NCBI GenBank assembly: GCA_036898135.1
Contig: CM072511.1
Span: forward strand, 29,005,182 to 29,069,181
DNA length: 64,000 nucleotides
Origin: Oncomelania hupensis
Lineage: Eukaryota > Mollusca > Gastropoda > Littorinimorpha > Pomatiopsidae
Reading direction: 5' to 3'
This document shows, one piece after another, positions 21,782 through 33,615 of this stretch. The notes beneath the pieces were generated by a model. It worked only from the letters and a program-made list of their open reading frames with translations, was not told the origin of the DNA and made no database searches. The translations under genes and the position numbers were made by a program. Every line of letters begins with the position of its first letter. Position 1 is the first letter of the stretch.

Positions 21782-22904
21782 GTTTTTATTTTGCCCTTCC
21801 GTCCGTCTGTATGTCCGCCGTCCGTCTGTGCAAAACTTGCAAGTGGCATAATTTCTCAGAAACTATTTTATCTATTGTATCTGTCAAGTTCCGCATTGAA
21901 TACAAAATTAATGTCCTAGCTTTCCGTCACCTCGACCATATTAATTTTGTCTGAGGTACTCAATACCTACACTACTACTCGTTCTTTGCGCTCATCAGAT
22001 GAAAATCTTTTGAAAACGCTCAACTGTTTTTGTCGTTGTTTTTGTGTACTCTGTGCGTCAAAGTTATTGGTTTCGTCTCTCTGTTGTTCATAGTGTTTGG
22101 TAGTTCCAGTGGCTATATTATATCACAAGAGACATTACGCGTTGACAGTGTATCTTCGATAGCAAACCGGTCCTTAGCGTACTTCTGTGTCGTAGACAGA
22201 AAGGTCGAGGTCAGACTGTTTTAGGCGAAACGAATCGGCCGCTCAAAACGTTTTATTCTCAAACCGCGTAAGAACGAACATGTCATCTTCCCTTAAGTGG
22301 GAACAATCTACGCCTATGATAGATGGACATTCCGTATATAATTCAAAGGCCTAGATCAATGTCTTACAAATGATAGGATTGTATTTTTCGATGTAAAGGA
22401 AGCAAAAAATGTCAAAAACACAGCTATATTATTAGGTAGGCTGTGTTTGGGCGCGCCACAGGCTGCGACTGCCTTCCCAAAAGGAGGCGGCCCAGAATTT
22501 TCCAATAAAAATTTGACAATATAGTGTCAAAAAAAAGAAAAAAGAAAAGACATCACGCGTTATAGGTTTGTCGGTACGTTTGGTTTCGGTAAAGACGCCG
22601 CCTGACCGCACCCTTCTATTATACACAGGAGGTACGGTAATAATGCTATCGCTATCCTATCTCTTCTCTTTTTACTATCGCGGATCCATTCTACTTGATT
22701 AATGCCCCTGTGTTTTGCACTTGCACGATTGACCACATTGCAGAGCTAGCTCCGCTTTTTCAGCAGATAAAATTTTACGAGAAACTGCACCTCGCTCGCT
22801 GCGCAGGAGGAAAATTGCGCATCAGAAATGCATACGTCAAGCCGTCATTTATCTCATTTGCAAGTACAATAGGCTGCGTCGTATCGAGAAGACTAGCAGC
22901 ACCC
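21782..22904. other. No gene recognised
   Basis: No repeat family or exon is identified. Open frames here lack recognisable motifs. Confidence 0.5.
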
Positions 22905-23443
22905 GCATGCACCCGATACACATTGGTCGAACGCTACCAGAAGCATGCGTTATTAGTCGCCTCAACAGGCGATAAAGCATGTTCCCATGCTTCAGAGCAC
23001 TGCTTTCTATACGCTTCAAGATCTATAGTCACGGAAAAAGCGCAATTTCACTGCAGTGAAGTCATGAAATTAGAAAAATGTAAGTTTCGTCTCCTGTAGG
23101 GGACGAATTAGGTCAAACTGTATTAGTTTCTAGGTCAACTGTCTTTTACGAACCGTTTGACAATGTTTTTGAACCGTTTGTTGACGCCGGATAGTGTCCT
23201 CACTTGGTTTCATGCAACTTAAGAATCCAACAAGGCAATTGGGTTTTTGAGACGGAAAGAGCGGAATGTTGTAGAGCAACATTCTGTATATATTTACAGT
23301 GAAATTGCGCTTTTTCCGTCACTATAGCGCTTGAAGCGTGTAGGAAGCAGTGCTATGAAGCATGAGAGCATGCTTTATCGCCTGTTGAGGCGACTTTGTA
23401 AAACATGCTTCTGGCAGCATTCGACCCATGTGTACCGGGTGCC
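22905..23443. mobile_element. Foldback or TIR element with ~150-bp inverted arms
   Basis: The left arm 22905-23053 and right arm 23297-23443 are imperfect inverted repeats. Shared blocks include CAGAAGCATG, GTCGCCTCAACAGGCGATAA, GCTTCAAG and ACGGAAAAAGCGCAATTTCA. About 243 bp of non-coding spacer separates them. The structure fits a foldback or MITE-type DNA element. No target duplication was confirmed and no transposase is seen. Confidence 0.75.
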
Positions 23444-23451
23444 GCATGATA

Positions 23452-23511
23452 CAGAAGAAGAAGAAGAAGAAGAAGAAGAAGAAGAAGAAGAAGAAGAAGA
23501 AGAAGAAGAAG
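23452..23511. repeat. (GAA)n microsatellite
   Basis: Pure AGA/GAA array immediately right of the foldback element. Confidence 0.97.
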
Positions 23512-24600
23512 GAAACAAAAATAATAAATACTTAACATTATGATTCCAAAGAAAAAGAAGTTATAAAAAATTAACATTTAAAAAAAAAATAATAATAATA
23601 ATAAGAAGAAGAACATCGACCAGTTCGGAGGAGAGGAAGAAGAAGAAATCAAACCATTGTATTTCAATTAGTAGGCCTCTACATGTTTTTTTTTTTTAAA
23701 GTGACGTTATACAGAAAACACCGAATGTTATGTTTGTCTGGTATTCGTTCTGTTTGTCTGGTGTTCTCTGTTCAATTGAGGTCACGCGTTATTGTTATTG
23801 AACAGGCCTTGTTTTTCTACTCGTAGTTGTTTACTGAAAATTGGAATGGGTAATGGCTGATAAGATCTTTTCTGTCTCATTATGCTACATTTATTTTACA
23901 ATAAAAACAAAGTATACTTCCTACGACATCGGCTGCTTTTATTTTAAGCGACATCTGTCACGAGTGGCCGTATTGTCTGGTCTGGTAGTATGCATGATTT
24001 ACACGTGTATTCTACATTTTGTAAGGCTCTAGCAGTATAAATATAAAAATAATTTTAAAAAATCATGTTTGACCTAGATTGGCAGCTGGCATGTGGGTTT
24101 GGGGAATTTTCGCGATCCGTTTCAAAATTTGCATAATGTGTACATGTAGATTCTACTCCGAAACTATTGACTTTGTGATGTAGAAAGTCATTAAACTCAG
24201 GAGTTTGTGACGTAGGAAGTCATTAAACTACAGGACAGGAAAATTCCCCTCTTGTTTGATCGGTTTGATCAGCAGAGTGGTTAGTGCAGTTAGTCATTTT
24301 AGCTAATATAGTGGTGTTTTTGTTGTTGTTGTGTTTTGTTTGTTTGTTTGTCAAGGCGTTGTTGTCGAACAATAAGGGAAACTGTATGAAATGTTCATTT
24401 TTCCTTTAGCTAGGTATGAACGAAGCAGCTCGTCACTTTTATTCAGGGTTTGTTTATCGAAAACAGAAAATTTATTACAAAAAAAAATGTTTAAGTGGAG
24501 GATGATACAGTTGTTTATGTTTTAAAAACTGATAGCTGCTGAAGAGTTCGTGTGGTACAAATACCTTCATAGGGCTAAGGTAGTTTTGTTTTGTTTTGTC
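23512..24600. other. No gene recognised
   Basis: AT-rich sequence with small A-rich and (AAT)n patches near 23580-23605. No exon is seen. Confidence 0.5.
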
Positions 24601-24894
24601 TTGTCTAGAAAGATAAGGAGATTGCAGTTTTCGTGCCTAAATAGAATATAACATACCAAAAGAAACAAAAATATTGATTGACTTGTTAAAGGTCAGTTAA
24701 GCTAGAAGATCACGCATTTTGAGTTTATATTTACTGGAAATTTCCATTTGTCTAGAAAGATAAGGAGATTGCAGTTTTCGTGCCTAAATAGAATATAACA
24801 TACCAAAAGAAACAAAAATATTGATTGACTTGTTAAAGGTCAGTTAAGCTAGAAGATCACGCATTTTGAGTTTATATTGACTGGAAATTTCCAT
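24601..24894. repeat. 147-bp tandem duplication
   Basis: The block 24601-24747 is repeated at 24748-24894 with one visible difference (TTTATATTTACTGG versus TTTATATTGACTGG). It lies about 460 bp upstream of the first coding exon of the transporter gene. It is either a recent duplication or an assembly artefact. Confidence 0.95.
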
Positions 24895-25356
24895 TTGCAG
24901 ATTGTTTTACGCGCAGGTGATGTGATTTGCAGGTAAAAGTTTACAATCAGATTTTACTAACGCTAACATTCTCTAAGAAGGTTTTCTCCCCAATGAGACC
25001 GCGCAGGCATAGGTATTGTAATAAGCGGGAGCAGTGACCTTAGAAAGCAGTTAAAAACCCAGGAGGGGGAAAATTCAGCGAATTTACTACATAGTACGAC
25101 CTTACTTCGAGAAATCTTACAAATCTTGCTGCTTGAGTGACGTTTGATTTACACCAAAGCGCAATTAAAAGAAGCGTCAGAATGGTCATTGACTGTTGGT
25201 GAAACTGGGGCTCAATAGTTTGTGATTCAAAGAGAATGACATTAAAAGCAACCTAAAACGTCAAGCGCCGTGGAAGATACAGGAAACCTACTCATGTGTC
25301 TTGGACAATTAAAACTCTTGTGAAATTCATCTTATCAGTGAAGAACATTACGCAAC

Positions 25357-25434
25357 ATGGAGCTTCAAACCATCACTAACGGAACAGTGCCGGCGAATTA
25401 TGCTGCTGCTGCCAGTCCTCTGGCTCATCATACT
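25357..25434 (+). CDS. SLC38A11-like transporter, putative first coding exon
   Basis: The ATG at 25357 has a good initiation context (A at -3, G at +4). A 26-codon frame follows, beginning M-E-L-Q-T-I-T-N-G and ending H-H-T, then a consensus donor GTAAGT at 25435. The exon ends in phase 0, exactly what the acceptor at 32117 requires. The encoded peptide is a low-complexity cytoplasmic N-terminus with no domain, so assignment rests on start context, donor and phase. An upstream non-coding exon cannot be excluded. Intron 1 would be about 6.7 kb, filled with a LINE, a solo LTR and simple repeats. Confidence 0.6.
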
Positions 25435-25807
25435 GTAAGTTGTCATGTTTAATAAAGTATCGGGTGTATATAATTAATTATTATATAAAGCATCGCGGTT
25501 TGCCCAGTCTGCCGTGTGATGACAACACATAAGAAGTTCATTTTTGTGAACTACAATATTTTTGGTACCCTCGTTGAGAGAAGAATTAGGCGGGTTTTTT
25601 CAATGTGAAGTTTGCGTGTCAGGTATGTTTTTAGACTGCGAAATCCAGCCAAGTATGTCATCAAAACATTTACACAAACGGATAAAGGTCACCTGGACGG
25701 GGAGAGGTCGGTTTTTATCTCAAAACTAGCGTCTCTAGGCCTAATTTGTTTTGACATCATATGGATGTAGCCCGAGAGTTTATATTATAGAACTGGAGTT
25801 GTTGAAA

Positions 25808-26190
<383 letters not shown>

Positions 26191-26212
26191 ATTGTCTTCT
26201 AATAAAAGAAGA

Positions 26213-26672
<460 letters not shown>

Positions 26673-26862
26673 GAGAGAGAGAAATTGAAATTGAATTCAA
26701 ATTGTTTTATTCGGTTAGGCCATGGCCCCTTCACGAAGGGGGGAGAGATCAAAATTAATTATATAAAAAAAAATTCGGTCCAACAAAATTAAATACAATA
26801 GTGTATGCGTGATACAAAAATAACAATATACTAGTGCTCAAGACAGAGCAATCTCCCTAGCT

Positions 26863-27110
26863 TTAAATGCTCGGTAGATACAAAATAATGCAAAAGTTTT
26901 TTTTTACAATTTCTGAATTCGTGGATGACAACAAAGAGAAGGTGAATGCATTTGGGTTTCTACAATATTTCTGTGCAATGAACTTCTTCCTTAAATTATC
27001 ATAAAATGGACAGAATAGTAAAACGTGTATTTCATTTTGGACTGAATAGTAAAACGTGTTTTTCATTTTGGACAGAATAGTAAAACGTGTATTTCATTTT
27101 CAACTGCAGA
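26863..27110 (-). pseudogene. LINE C-terminal fragment with a tandemly repeated segment
   Basis: The minus strand reads N-E-I-H-V-L-L-F-C-P-F-Y-D-N-L-R-K-K-F, the E-x-x-H-x-L-L-x-C-P-x-Y pattern found at the C-terminus of many LINE ORF2 proteins. The part encoding N-E-I-H-V-L-L-F-C-P is triplicated at DNA level with a period of about 36-39 bp (27008-27100). Confidence 0.7.
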
Positions 27111-27354
27111 ATTACATAACCAAGTCAAACCATTCATGCTCTTTCCTTCTGCCATTCACACACGCTCGATTCTTCATGCAATCTGCAGCCACTTTCAAAT
27201 TTTCATCAAACAATCGCAAAGCTTCAATATCATTGTCAGTCATAGAAATAGCATCAGCAAGTTCCCGGCGCAAGTAGTCTGAATGCAATGCAGTTTTTAA
27301 AGTTGCAATTTTATCATCGTTCCAAGCAAATCTGTCAACATATTCATTTTTATC

Positions 27355-28200
27355 TTAATTATCATTCAAAGCATGGTTTGTAGGAAAAGCAACAGACAGC
27401 ACAACAGGCATATGACTACTTTCAGTTCGATTACAAACATTTAAATGACAACAGTCCCATACAGTGGCAAACAGATCACACGACATCAAAAATAAGTCAA
27501 TGACACTGCATCCTAAGTCACATATAAATGTGTAGCGTCCTTGAAGGTCGCCCTGACACATTCCATTAAGAATACACACATTTAGTGCAGTACACGGATC
27601 TATTAAGGACTTGCCAAAAACATTTATAACATCGTCTTGAGATTGTCTATTTGTCACATCACCACTTCTATTTATAGAATCAAAGCAGTCATCTGAGAAA
27701 GAAACATCTTGTGAAACATTAGAAGTACGGGCATTTAAATCTCCAGAAATGATAAGATAATAGTCATTGTCTAATAAGGCGTAATCAACCAAACAGTTCT
27801 CTAACATAGAAACACCGTCACCTTCCCCTTCCATAGTGGTATAGTATCTGGAGCCCTCGGGTGGTGCATAAGCTTACACATACATCACATCTTTAAGCAA
27901 TCCAAGCAAGCTCTTATCAATAACAAATAGCAAAAAGAATCCACAGTCAACTTTAATCTTTTTAACAAAAGGTACAAACTCATTTTTAATCAAACACATC
28001 ACACCACCCGACGGTCTACCTACATTTGACAATTTGACAGACGGTTTACAGAAAGCCTTATGACCAGAAAAAATATCACCATTTGTTTCAACAAATGTCT
28101 CAACAAGACATACAACTCCAAAAGAAAAAAATAAATGTGACAAAATCGCGATCATACAATTTAGAAAGCAACCCATTTATGTTCCATTGCAGAAAAGAAA
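27355..28200 (-). pseudogene. LINE endonuclease domain (2A-type LINE ORF2 start)
   Basis: Endonuclease motifs appear in order on the minus strand: F-L-Q-W-N-I-N-G-L near 28192-28165, C-L-V-E-T-F (catalytic Glu), A-Y-A-P-P-E-G just after an in-frame TAA near 27873, I-S-G-D-L-N-A-R-T, C-S-V-I-D-L-F and S-S-H-M-P-V (the S-D-H position, with Asp replaced). A frameshift near 28130 and the stop break it. Its 3' end leads into an endonuclease-RT linker, not an RT. Confidence 0.85.
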
Positions 28201-28299
28201 ATGACAAAACATTATTTTCAAGAAGAGGTAAATGCAAGCTATCCGAATCATCACTATCATCAATGACACTTCCTGCGCCAAACAACGATTCATTGTTTA

Positions 28300-28572
28300 C
28301 ATCACGTAACACGCTGTCTCTGACCTGTGATCTAAGCATGGAATGCTTCCTACAACTAGTAGTAAAAACAAAGAGTCACGTGACACTTCATTCATGAAGT
28401 TGACCGACACGTCTTGTGAGCTGCACTTTTTACACACTTCACAGTGCACGCCATTCGCATGAATATATACACATCCAGAGCAATCACTACAAAAATCAGC
28501 ATGCTGTAACAGTGTACTCAACGTATCAAAACATTCAAAATTACCTGAACAAGACAAAGTTTCACAGGGCAA
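28300..28572 (-). pseudogene. Cys-rich segment between LINE ORF1 and ORF2
   Basis: The minus-strand frame has many Cys (P-C-E-T-L-S-C-S, H-A-D-F-C-S-D-C-S-G-C, H-C-E-V-C-K-K-C) that suggest a zinc-binding module. It could be the end of ORF1 or the start of ORF2; the exact fold is not recognised. Confidence 0.5.
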
Positions 28573-28644
28573 ACAAACCGGTGTTGACTATAACAAAACC
28601 ATCCCACTTGAAATTTCCACACAGTCATTGAACCGGCCATACCT

Positions 28645-29719
28645 CTATTTATGCACTTTCTGCCTAGCGTCTCTGATTCCAGACCCTTCATCATTCAACA
28701 CAAACTTCTTCCCATCAACAATCAAGTGGTCAAAAACCATTGTCGCCTTTTTCCCTTCCTGCTTTGCTGTCTTAAGGTGAGGGCTCAAGGCCTTCCTAAT
28801 CCCACGGACTCTATGAGAAAAGTCCTCACACACAAACACCGTACTGCCTCGGAGTTTCCCTTAAGCCTTCATGATGGTCACCTTGTCCTTATACAAGGAA
28901 CACCGTGCAATAATAGGGGAATTAGGTTTGTCACTTACTCGATGCACTCTGTCAAATGATACAGACTCTGACAGTTCCAGTTTGTCCGTCAAAAATTCCT
29001 GCACAGTCTGCTCGCAGTACTGGGTCGTTTCATTCTCCGGTCTGAACAGTCCATAGAACAAAAGGTTATTTCGGTTTGATTGGCACTCCAGGTCGTCGAT
29101 CTTCAGGTCCAGATCTTGCAGACGCGAGCGTAGGTCCAGGTTCTCCTGTTTCAGGCTATCGTTCCGGCTTCTCAGGTCTGCCACCTCTTCACGTAGCTCT
29201 TGCAACTCGGCCCCTACAACACGTAGCATTCACCTCTTCCCTCAGGCCATCCAGCTTCTTGTCGATGTTGGTATCCATGGACGCCAGTTTGCTCATCACG
29301 TCTCTCAGGGTCGGTTCAGCACTACCACCAGCATCACCCACACTGTTCCGCCGCTCTCCACCTCCCTCCCCACTCTTGCTGGTCAGTCGAGTTTGACGCA
29401 TGTCAGTCTTAGGTGGGCCGGGGTTCGACTCTACATCACCACACAACTGAATCAAGTTGCAGAAAAATATCTGCGCCAGGAGCAAACCTACGGTGACACC
29501 GTTTGACAAACTGCGCAATGTCAGCGTTTGAAGTATTACCTTCTTCGTAGCCCTTCGCCACATGAAATGAATAAAAATGCCGACAAAGCAACCACATTTC
29601 ACTCGAAATGACAATGTATCTGTAGGCCTGATGTCATTGACTCTTACTCTGCCAATTTTCAGAACATACAATGTTAAATAAATGTTATTTTGATGATCAA
29701 CTTCCGGAGCTGAGCACAT
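28645..29719 (-). pseudogene. LINE ORF1 with 2A peptide, coiled coil and RRM-like region
   Basis: The first frame (from 29719) has a hydrophobic N-terminal segment and then G-D-V-E-S-N-P-G-P (29414-29440), a 2A ribosome-skipping motif. The region after it is S/T/R-rich and leads into a heptad-like stretch. After a frameshift near 29200 the second frame has a coiled coil (E-L-R-E-E-V-A-D-L-R) and then R-N-N-L-L-F-Y-G-L, typical of an L1-type ORF1 RRM. D-R-V-H-R and a C-terminal domain past an in-frame TAA near 28861 follow. ORF1 normally binds RNA as a chaperone. Confidence 0.82.
29414..29440 (-). other. 2A-like ribosome-skipping motif
   Basis: Codes G-D-V-E-S-N-P-G followed by P, matching the D-(V/I)-E-x-N-P-G-P consensus. 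In LINE ORF1 such motifs sit near the N-terminus and can act in skipping or as a signal sequence. The preceding hydrophobic stretch fits the latter. Confidence 0.88.
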
Positions 29720-29771
29720 ACCCGTCTGAACGGAAGACAGGCCTTACTGCCCGTCCCCCCCACCCCCACCC

Positions 29772-29773
<2 letters not shown>

Positions 29774-29809
<36 letters not shown>
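29774..29809. repeat. (GA)n microsatellite
   Basis: Short pure GA array; G16 homopolymer follows at 29924-29939. Confidence 0.95.
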
Positions 29810-29811
<2 letters not shown>

Positions 29812-29939
29812 AAAGTGAGTTTATAACATAATACAACAAGTAACAAGCAAACATAATGTGAATAAATGACGAAATAAATAAATAACCAAAACCGAAATGG
29901 AAAGAATTAATATTGTATATAAAGGGGGGGGGGGGGGGG

Positions 29940-30502
29940 AACAACTTTTCTGCAGCAGACAGTAATCACCACGGCGGTGGTGTTAATTTACCGTACAGAG
30001 GACCGTAAAAGGGGGCTGAATCGAAGATTGAATTCGTACGCTTCAAGCGATGGTAATAAGGGAATTATCTTCAAGATTGTAGTCCTTTGTGGCAGACGTT
30101 GGTTAAAAGCTTTTATCTCAGAGCTGTTAATCTCGTATTGCAGACGATTCAGCCAGTGTATTGGAATCGCAGACAAATAACAAGCTTTTCCACTAGGGTT
30201 GCAGACGGCACTGGAAAGGAATTTAAGAAAATAATTGTAACCCTTCCCTTTTGATTTGCAGGCGCCAAAACACGAGAACATGGCATGGGCCCCTTTCCTC
30301 CAGGAAAGATTTAAATAATTCTAGTCATTTGTCTTGTATCGCAGGTGACATTTTTTATGATGGAATCTGACGTGAATCGAATAAATTCATATATTTAATA
30401 TTTTTATTTTCTCTCGACAAATACCATAATGGAGAGAGCCTGGGAAGGAATTAGGCAAAGCTGTTCTTACCGTGTCGCAGAAGGCACTCGGTATGAAAGA
30501 AT
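29940..30502. other. No gene recognised; recurring GCAGACG-like motif
   Basis: Intronic sequence. A loose motif (T-x-GCAGACG or TCGCAG) recurs about seven times from 30087 to 30480. It may be a decayed tandem repeat. Confidence 0.4.
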
Positions 30503-32036
30503 CTGATTGTCACGTGGGGTTTATGGGCTCTGCACAATGGAATTATGGACCCTCACGTTTATTCGGTGGGAACTGCTAGTTAGTCACCCTATGAATTACT
30601 TTAATAAATTTGTTTGTTTAGCTCGTTCTGTGTTAAGGTTGGGGTACAGAGATAGATAGAAAAATGGTAAAAGATTACTGTCACACTAGCTTTCACATGG
30701 CTATGAATCATATGTAGTCCAGCCACTTGATAACAGTTAAAATCACACATTTATTTCTTCTACTCTATACACGATTTTCAACGTACTAATCTACCTTAAA
30801 AAGTCTTAGTCAATGCAAATGGTTCGATCGCTGATAGTCTAGGCAGCTGTTATATCTTCATCGGGCACTTGCTATTAGATTTCATGTGGATTGGACTACT
30901 GTGGTCCGTTTTACAGTTTCTGAAGAGTGGACTGCTGTGGTCCTTTTTACTACAGTTTGGGTGCACGTTTACTTATGCACTTAACTTCCGTGTGGTCTGT
31001 TCGAAGTCCTTCTGTGAGGTAGCTTCTGTTACACGTTGTGTCGGCGTGTAGTTGGGTCCCTTGCCACGCCGTGGGGTCTTGCAGGGTGTGTTCCAGGGTA
31101 GCTCTCTCCGACTTGTGCGGTAGAGGCTACGCAGACAACTCGTCGTTTCTGTGGAGTTGGGCGCACGGGATAGCTCGCCTGCTCGTCTGTAATATAAGAG
31201 ACGAAATTCTGCACAACCCTGAATAATCGGTTTGTGCAGAGCGTCTCACTGAAAGCCAAAGTAGCCCTCAGTGATAGCTCCACATCTCTATACATAAGCG
31301 ACGAACATTCTGCTACTTCCGGGGTCCACTGGAATCTCACTCTAAATTCATATACATACATAAATATAAATCGTGGCTAACTATACACATACAGAATTAA
31401 TAATATTATAAACATTCAGTGGTACAGCCACTGGTCTGCAAACATACATATAAGTTAAACAACAGTGGTTCCGTCAGGTATACAACATGGTGGCGCAACC
31501 GGTCGTGTTTCGCCTCGTGGTCGGCTCTTCCACGTGGTACGGCAAATTCGGATTAACAATTCACATTTATGCATAGCAAATTCCACAAACATAATTTCAA
31601 CAATAATATAAATATATCACGATGAAACAGAAGTGTGTTCATTTACCTGTTTGACAAGTTCAGGCCCGTTGCTACTCGAGTGAATTCTAAGATTCTCAAG
31701 TCCTGTTTCCTGGTCTCTGAGTGAAGATATTACTCTAGCTATCTATGTAGCTGTTAACACTTCCTCGTCTCACACACGACTGACTAAAACTGTGCTAGGT
31801 TTTGACCCAGTCAAACTGGCTCTAACCGCTTTGCCTGCTTCTCATTGGTTACAATTTTTACGACTCTCGCCCACAGTGCTGACTCACTACGCTGTGTGGG
31901 TCTGCCTCGCAGTGTGTGGACCTCTGTGTACTGTAATTGCTTGCTGTGTCATACACTAACTCTCTAATGTTACAATGACTACACAAGACTAGATAGTGAA
32001 TAGGCAGAGTAAAACTAGCCAGTTCGTGACACTGAT
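30503..32036 (-). mobile_element. Solo LTR with 5-bp target duplication
   Basis: The LTR (30508-32031, ~1524 bp) begins TGTCACG on its minus strand and ends CACGTGACA, with TG...CA termini. It matches the 3' LTR of the element at 57872-63716 along its length, with scattered differences. The direct repeat CTGAT at 30503-30507 and 32032-32036 shows it arose by LTR-LTR recombination after a normal insertion. It lies antisense in intron 1, 85 bp upstream of exon 2. Confidence 0.95.
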
Positions 32037-32116
32037 AATGCCAGTGTTTTTCTTCTCGTGTGCTAAATTATTATATGTTGAAGGGAACTAACTCGATTTT
32101 TTTTCGTATGTTCCAG

Positions 32117-32261
32117 ACGACCTCGGATTTTTCCGAGACGAGCAGCGTGAGCGACATGCGGCAGTTGGTGGAGGATAACAAGGAGGACAACAAGCCCAAG
32201 TCCTCCATCCCCATGACCTCGTTCAACTTCATCAACTCCATCATCGGTTCAGGCATCATAG
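32117..32261 (+). CDS. SLC38A11-like amino-acid transporter, exon 2
   Basis: Acceptor TTCCAG at 32111-32116 and donor GTAAGT at 32262 bound a 145-nt exon (48 codons plus one base). It encodes an acidic cytoplasmic N-terminus (S-S-V-S-D-M-R-Q-L-V-E-D-N-K) followed by S-F-N-F-I-N-S-I-I-G-S-G-I-I-G. This is the conserved start of transmembrane helix 1 in the SLC38/SLC36-type amino-acid transporter fold, where N and G residues line the sodium and substrate site. The split Gly codon is completed by the exon at 33541. The best family match from recall is SLC38A11. No stop or odd codon use is seen. Confidence 0.9.
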
Positions 32262-33540
32262 GTAAGTTGTGCTGTTTTAAGTAGTGACCACATTTGGCTT
32301 ACGTTTTACGGCTTATGCATTGGGTTATGAGATTTTTCACTGACCAGAATTTTGACGTGTGACCACACCTTATGAATTTTTGTGGCCACATTTGGCTAAC
32401 GTTTCTTGGCTTATGCATTGGGTCGGAGGTAGTGGCGCCATTTTTATTACGGCCCGGTTTGAATTTATAAACGTGTGTAGATGTGTAATTTTACTACAAC
32501 AAGGCAATTTTAATGACGATGTAATGTATGTACTCTTTAGCAATTTGACTATAATTTGAAACAACTTTAATAAGATCGACACGCAACAAGTGAATTCAAT
32601 TGCCTTAGCTCGCCAAAGTGTGTGTAGCAAACCACATTTGTTACGTGTAATCAAGCGCGTGGGAGGAGTTTAGGCTGACCTCTAAACTCGTGACGTCACA
32701 CTCTCGGTTCTGATTGGCCCTCGTAAGTCGGGCTTATGTATTGTTGCAGAAGAAATCAAACATGCTCTTTCCTTGTGAAATTTTACGTTAGCCAGTACGC
32801 AAGGAAAAAACATAGGGAATTCATAAGCTTATCACAAGTATGGCCGGGTACGTAACGCCAGTGTGGCCGGGCCTTAAGTGCTTACGGTGTTACGTAGTAA
32901 TACCAGAGCATTTGTCAGGACCATACCAGTGCAGACTTAGGTGTCACATGCGTACCAGGTCAAACTTTCACCAGCTTGACTAAGCATGCTGCAACCTCCA
33001 TCGATGTGGTCTTTTGGTTTTGTCCAGATAGTAAGTACAATTATACTAGTGTAACTGGTAGGCAATCTGAGGTCTTCCTAAAAAGGAAATAAATGCATTC
33101 AAAGCACTAAGTACTAAGTACAGAATTAATCAAATGTCTCTATCCAGTAAAACATTTACCCCATTGTAAAGATCTCTAATTGCCAGTCTAGCAACACATT
33201 GAACATAAGATCCTGGCATTTGCCGTACACTAGTTACAGCTCCTCTGTACTTCGGTACCTCGGTGACCAAGTTCGGACATGTACATATAACAAGTCATAT
33301 CAATTACAGCGTTCAGCAGTCGCAATCCCCGGGAGAGCTTCGAGTTCATGTGAAGACACAAAACAGCATTACGGCTATACGCCATTTTATAACGCTGCAC
33401 CTGCCTTCTGGAATACACTCCTTGAATTGCATTAAAAAAAAAACAAAAACAACAATAATCTGAATGTTTTTTTGGACGGCGGCTGGAACACACATCTCTT
33501 ATAATGCAGGCTTCACTTTTGTCATTGTTTCTGTTCGCAG
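32262..33540 (+). other. Intron 2 of the SLC38A11-like gene
   Basis: Contains a direct repeat of a 42-bp block ((G/A)CCACATTTGGCT...GCATTGGGT at 32284-32326 and 32384-32425). A weak LINE-tail fragment lies at 33250-33432. Confidence 0.8.
33250..33432 (+). pseudogene. LINE reverse-transcriptase C-terminal fragment (weak)
   Basis: The frame ends Y-N-A-A-P-A-F-W-N-T-L, resembling the (A/V)-A-P-x-L-W-N-S-L-P motif near the C-terminus of CR1/Jockey-type ORF2 proteins. The rest is poorly preserved. Confidence 0.4.
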
Positions 33541-33615
33541 GAATCCCTTACGCCTTGAAGCAAGCAGGATTCGGTTTGGGTATACTGATGATCATATTCG
33601 TCGCTTTGGTCACTG
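33541..33615 (+). CDS. SLC38A11-like amino-acid transporter, exon 3
   Basis: Acceptor TTCGCAG ends at 33540 and donor GTAAGT starts at 33616. The 75-nt exon completes the Gly codon split with exon 2 and encodes I-P-Y-A-L-K-Q-A-G-F-G-L-G-I-L followed by a hydrophobic stretch ending V-T. This is the end of TM1, the P-Y-A-x-K-Q-A-G loop and the start of TM2 of SLC38-type sodium-coupled neutral amino-acid transporters. It ends one base into a codon that the exon at 37841 completes as Asp. The clean frame and consensus sites make this a real exon. Confidence 0.93.

Larger units (their letters stand above)
26680..29720 (-). mobile_element. 2A-bearing LINE, internally deleted (no reverse transcriptase)
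   Basis: Order on the minus strand: ORF1 with a 2A motif, coiled coil and RRM-like region (29719-28645), a Cys-rich segment (28572-28440), an endonuclease (28195-27358), a post-endonuclease linker (27357-27110), a C-terminal end resembling LINE tails (27100-26870) and a 3' UTR ending ACAATTTGAATTCAATTTC. The reverse transcriptase expected between linker and C-terminus is missing. Several stops and frameshifts show it is dead. Its clade cannot be fixed without the RT; CR1/L2-like is plausible because 2A motifs are known there. Confidence 0.82.

Noticed and set aside
31029..31361. 110-codon frame shared by the solo LTR and the 3' LTR
   Set aside because: It lies within LTR sequence and is not equally open in the other LTR; LTRs of this class do not normally encode proteins.
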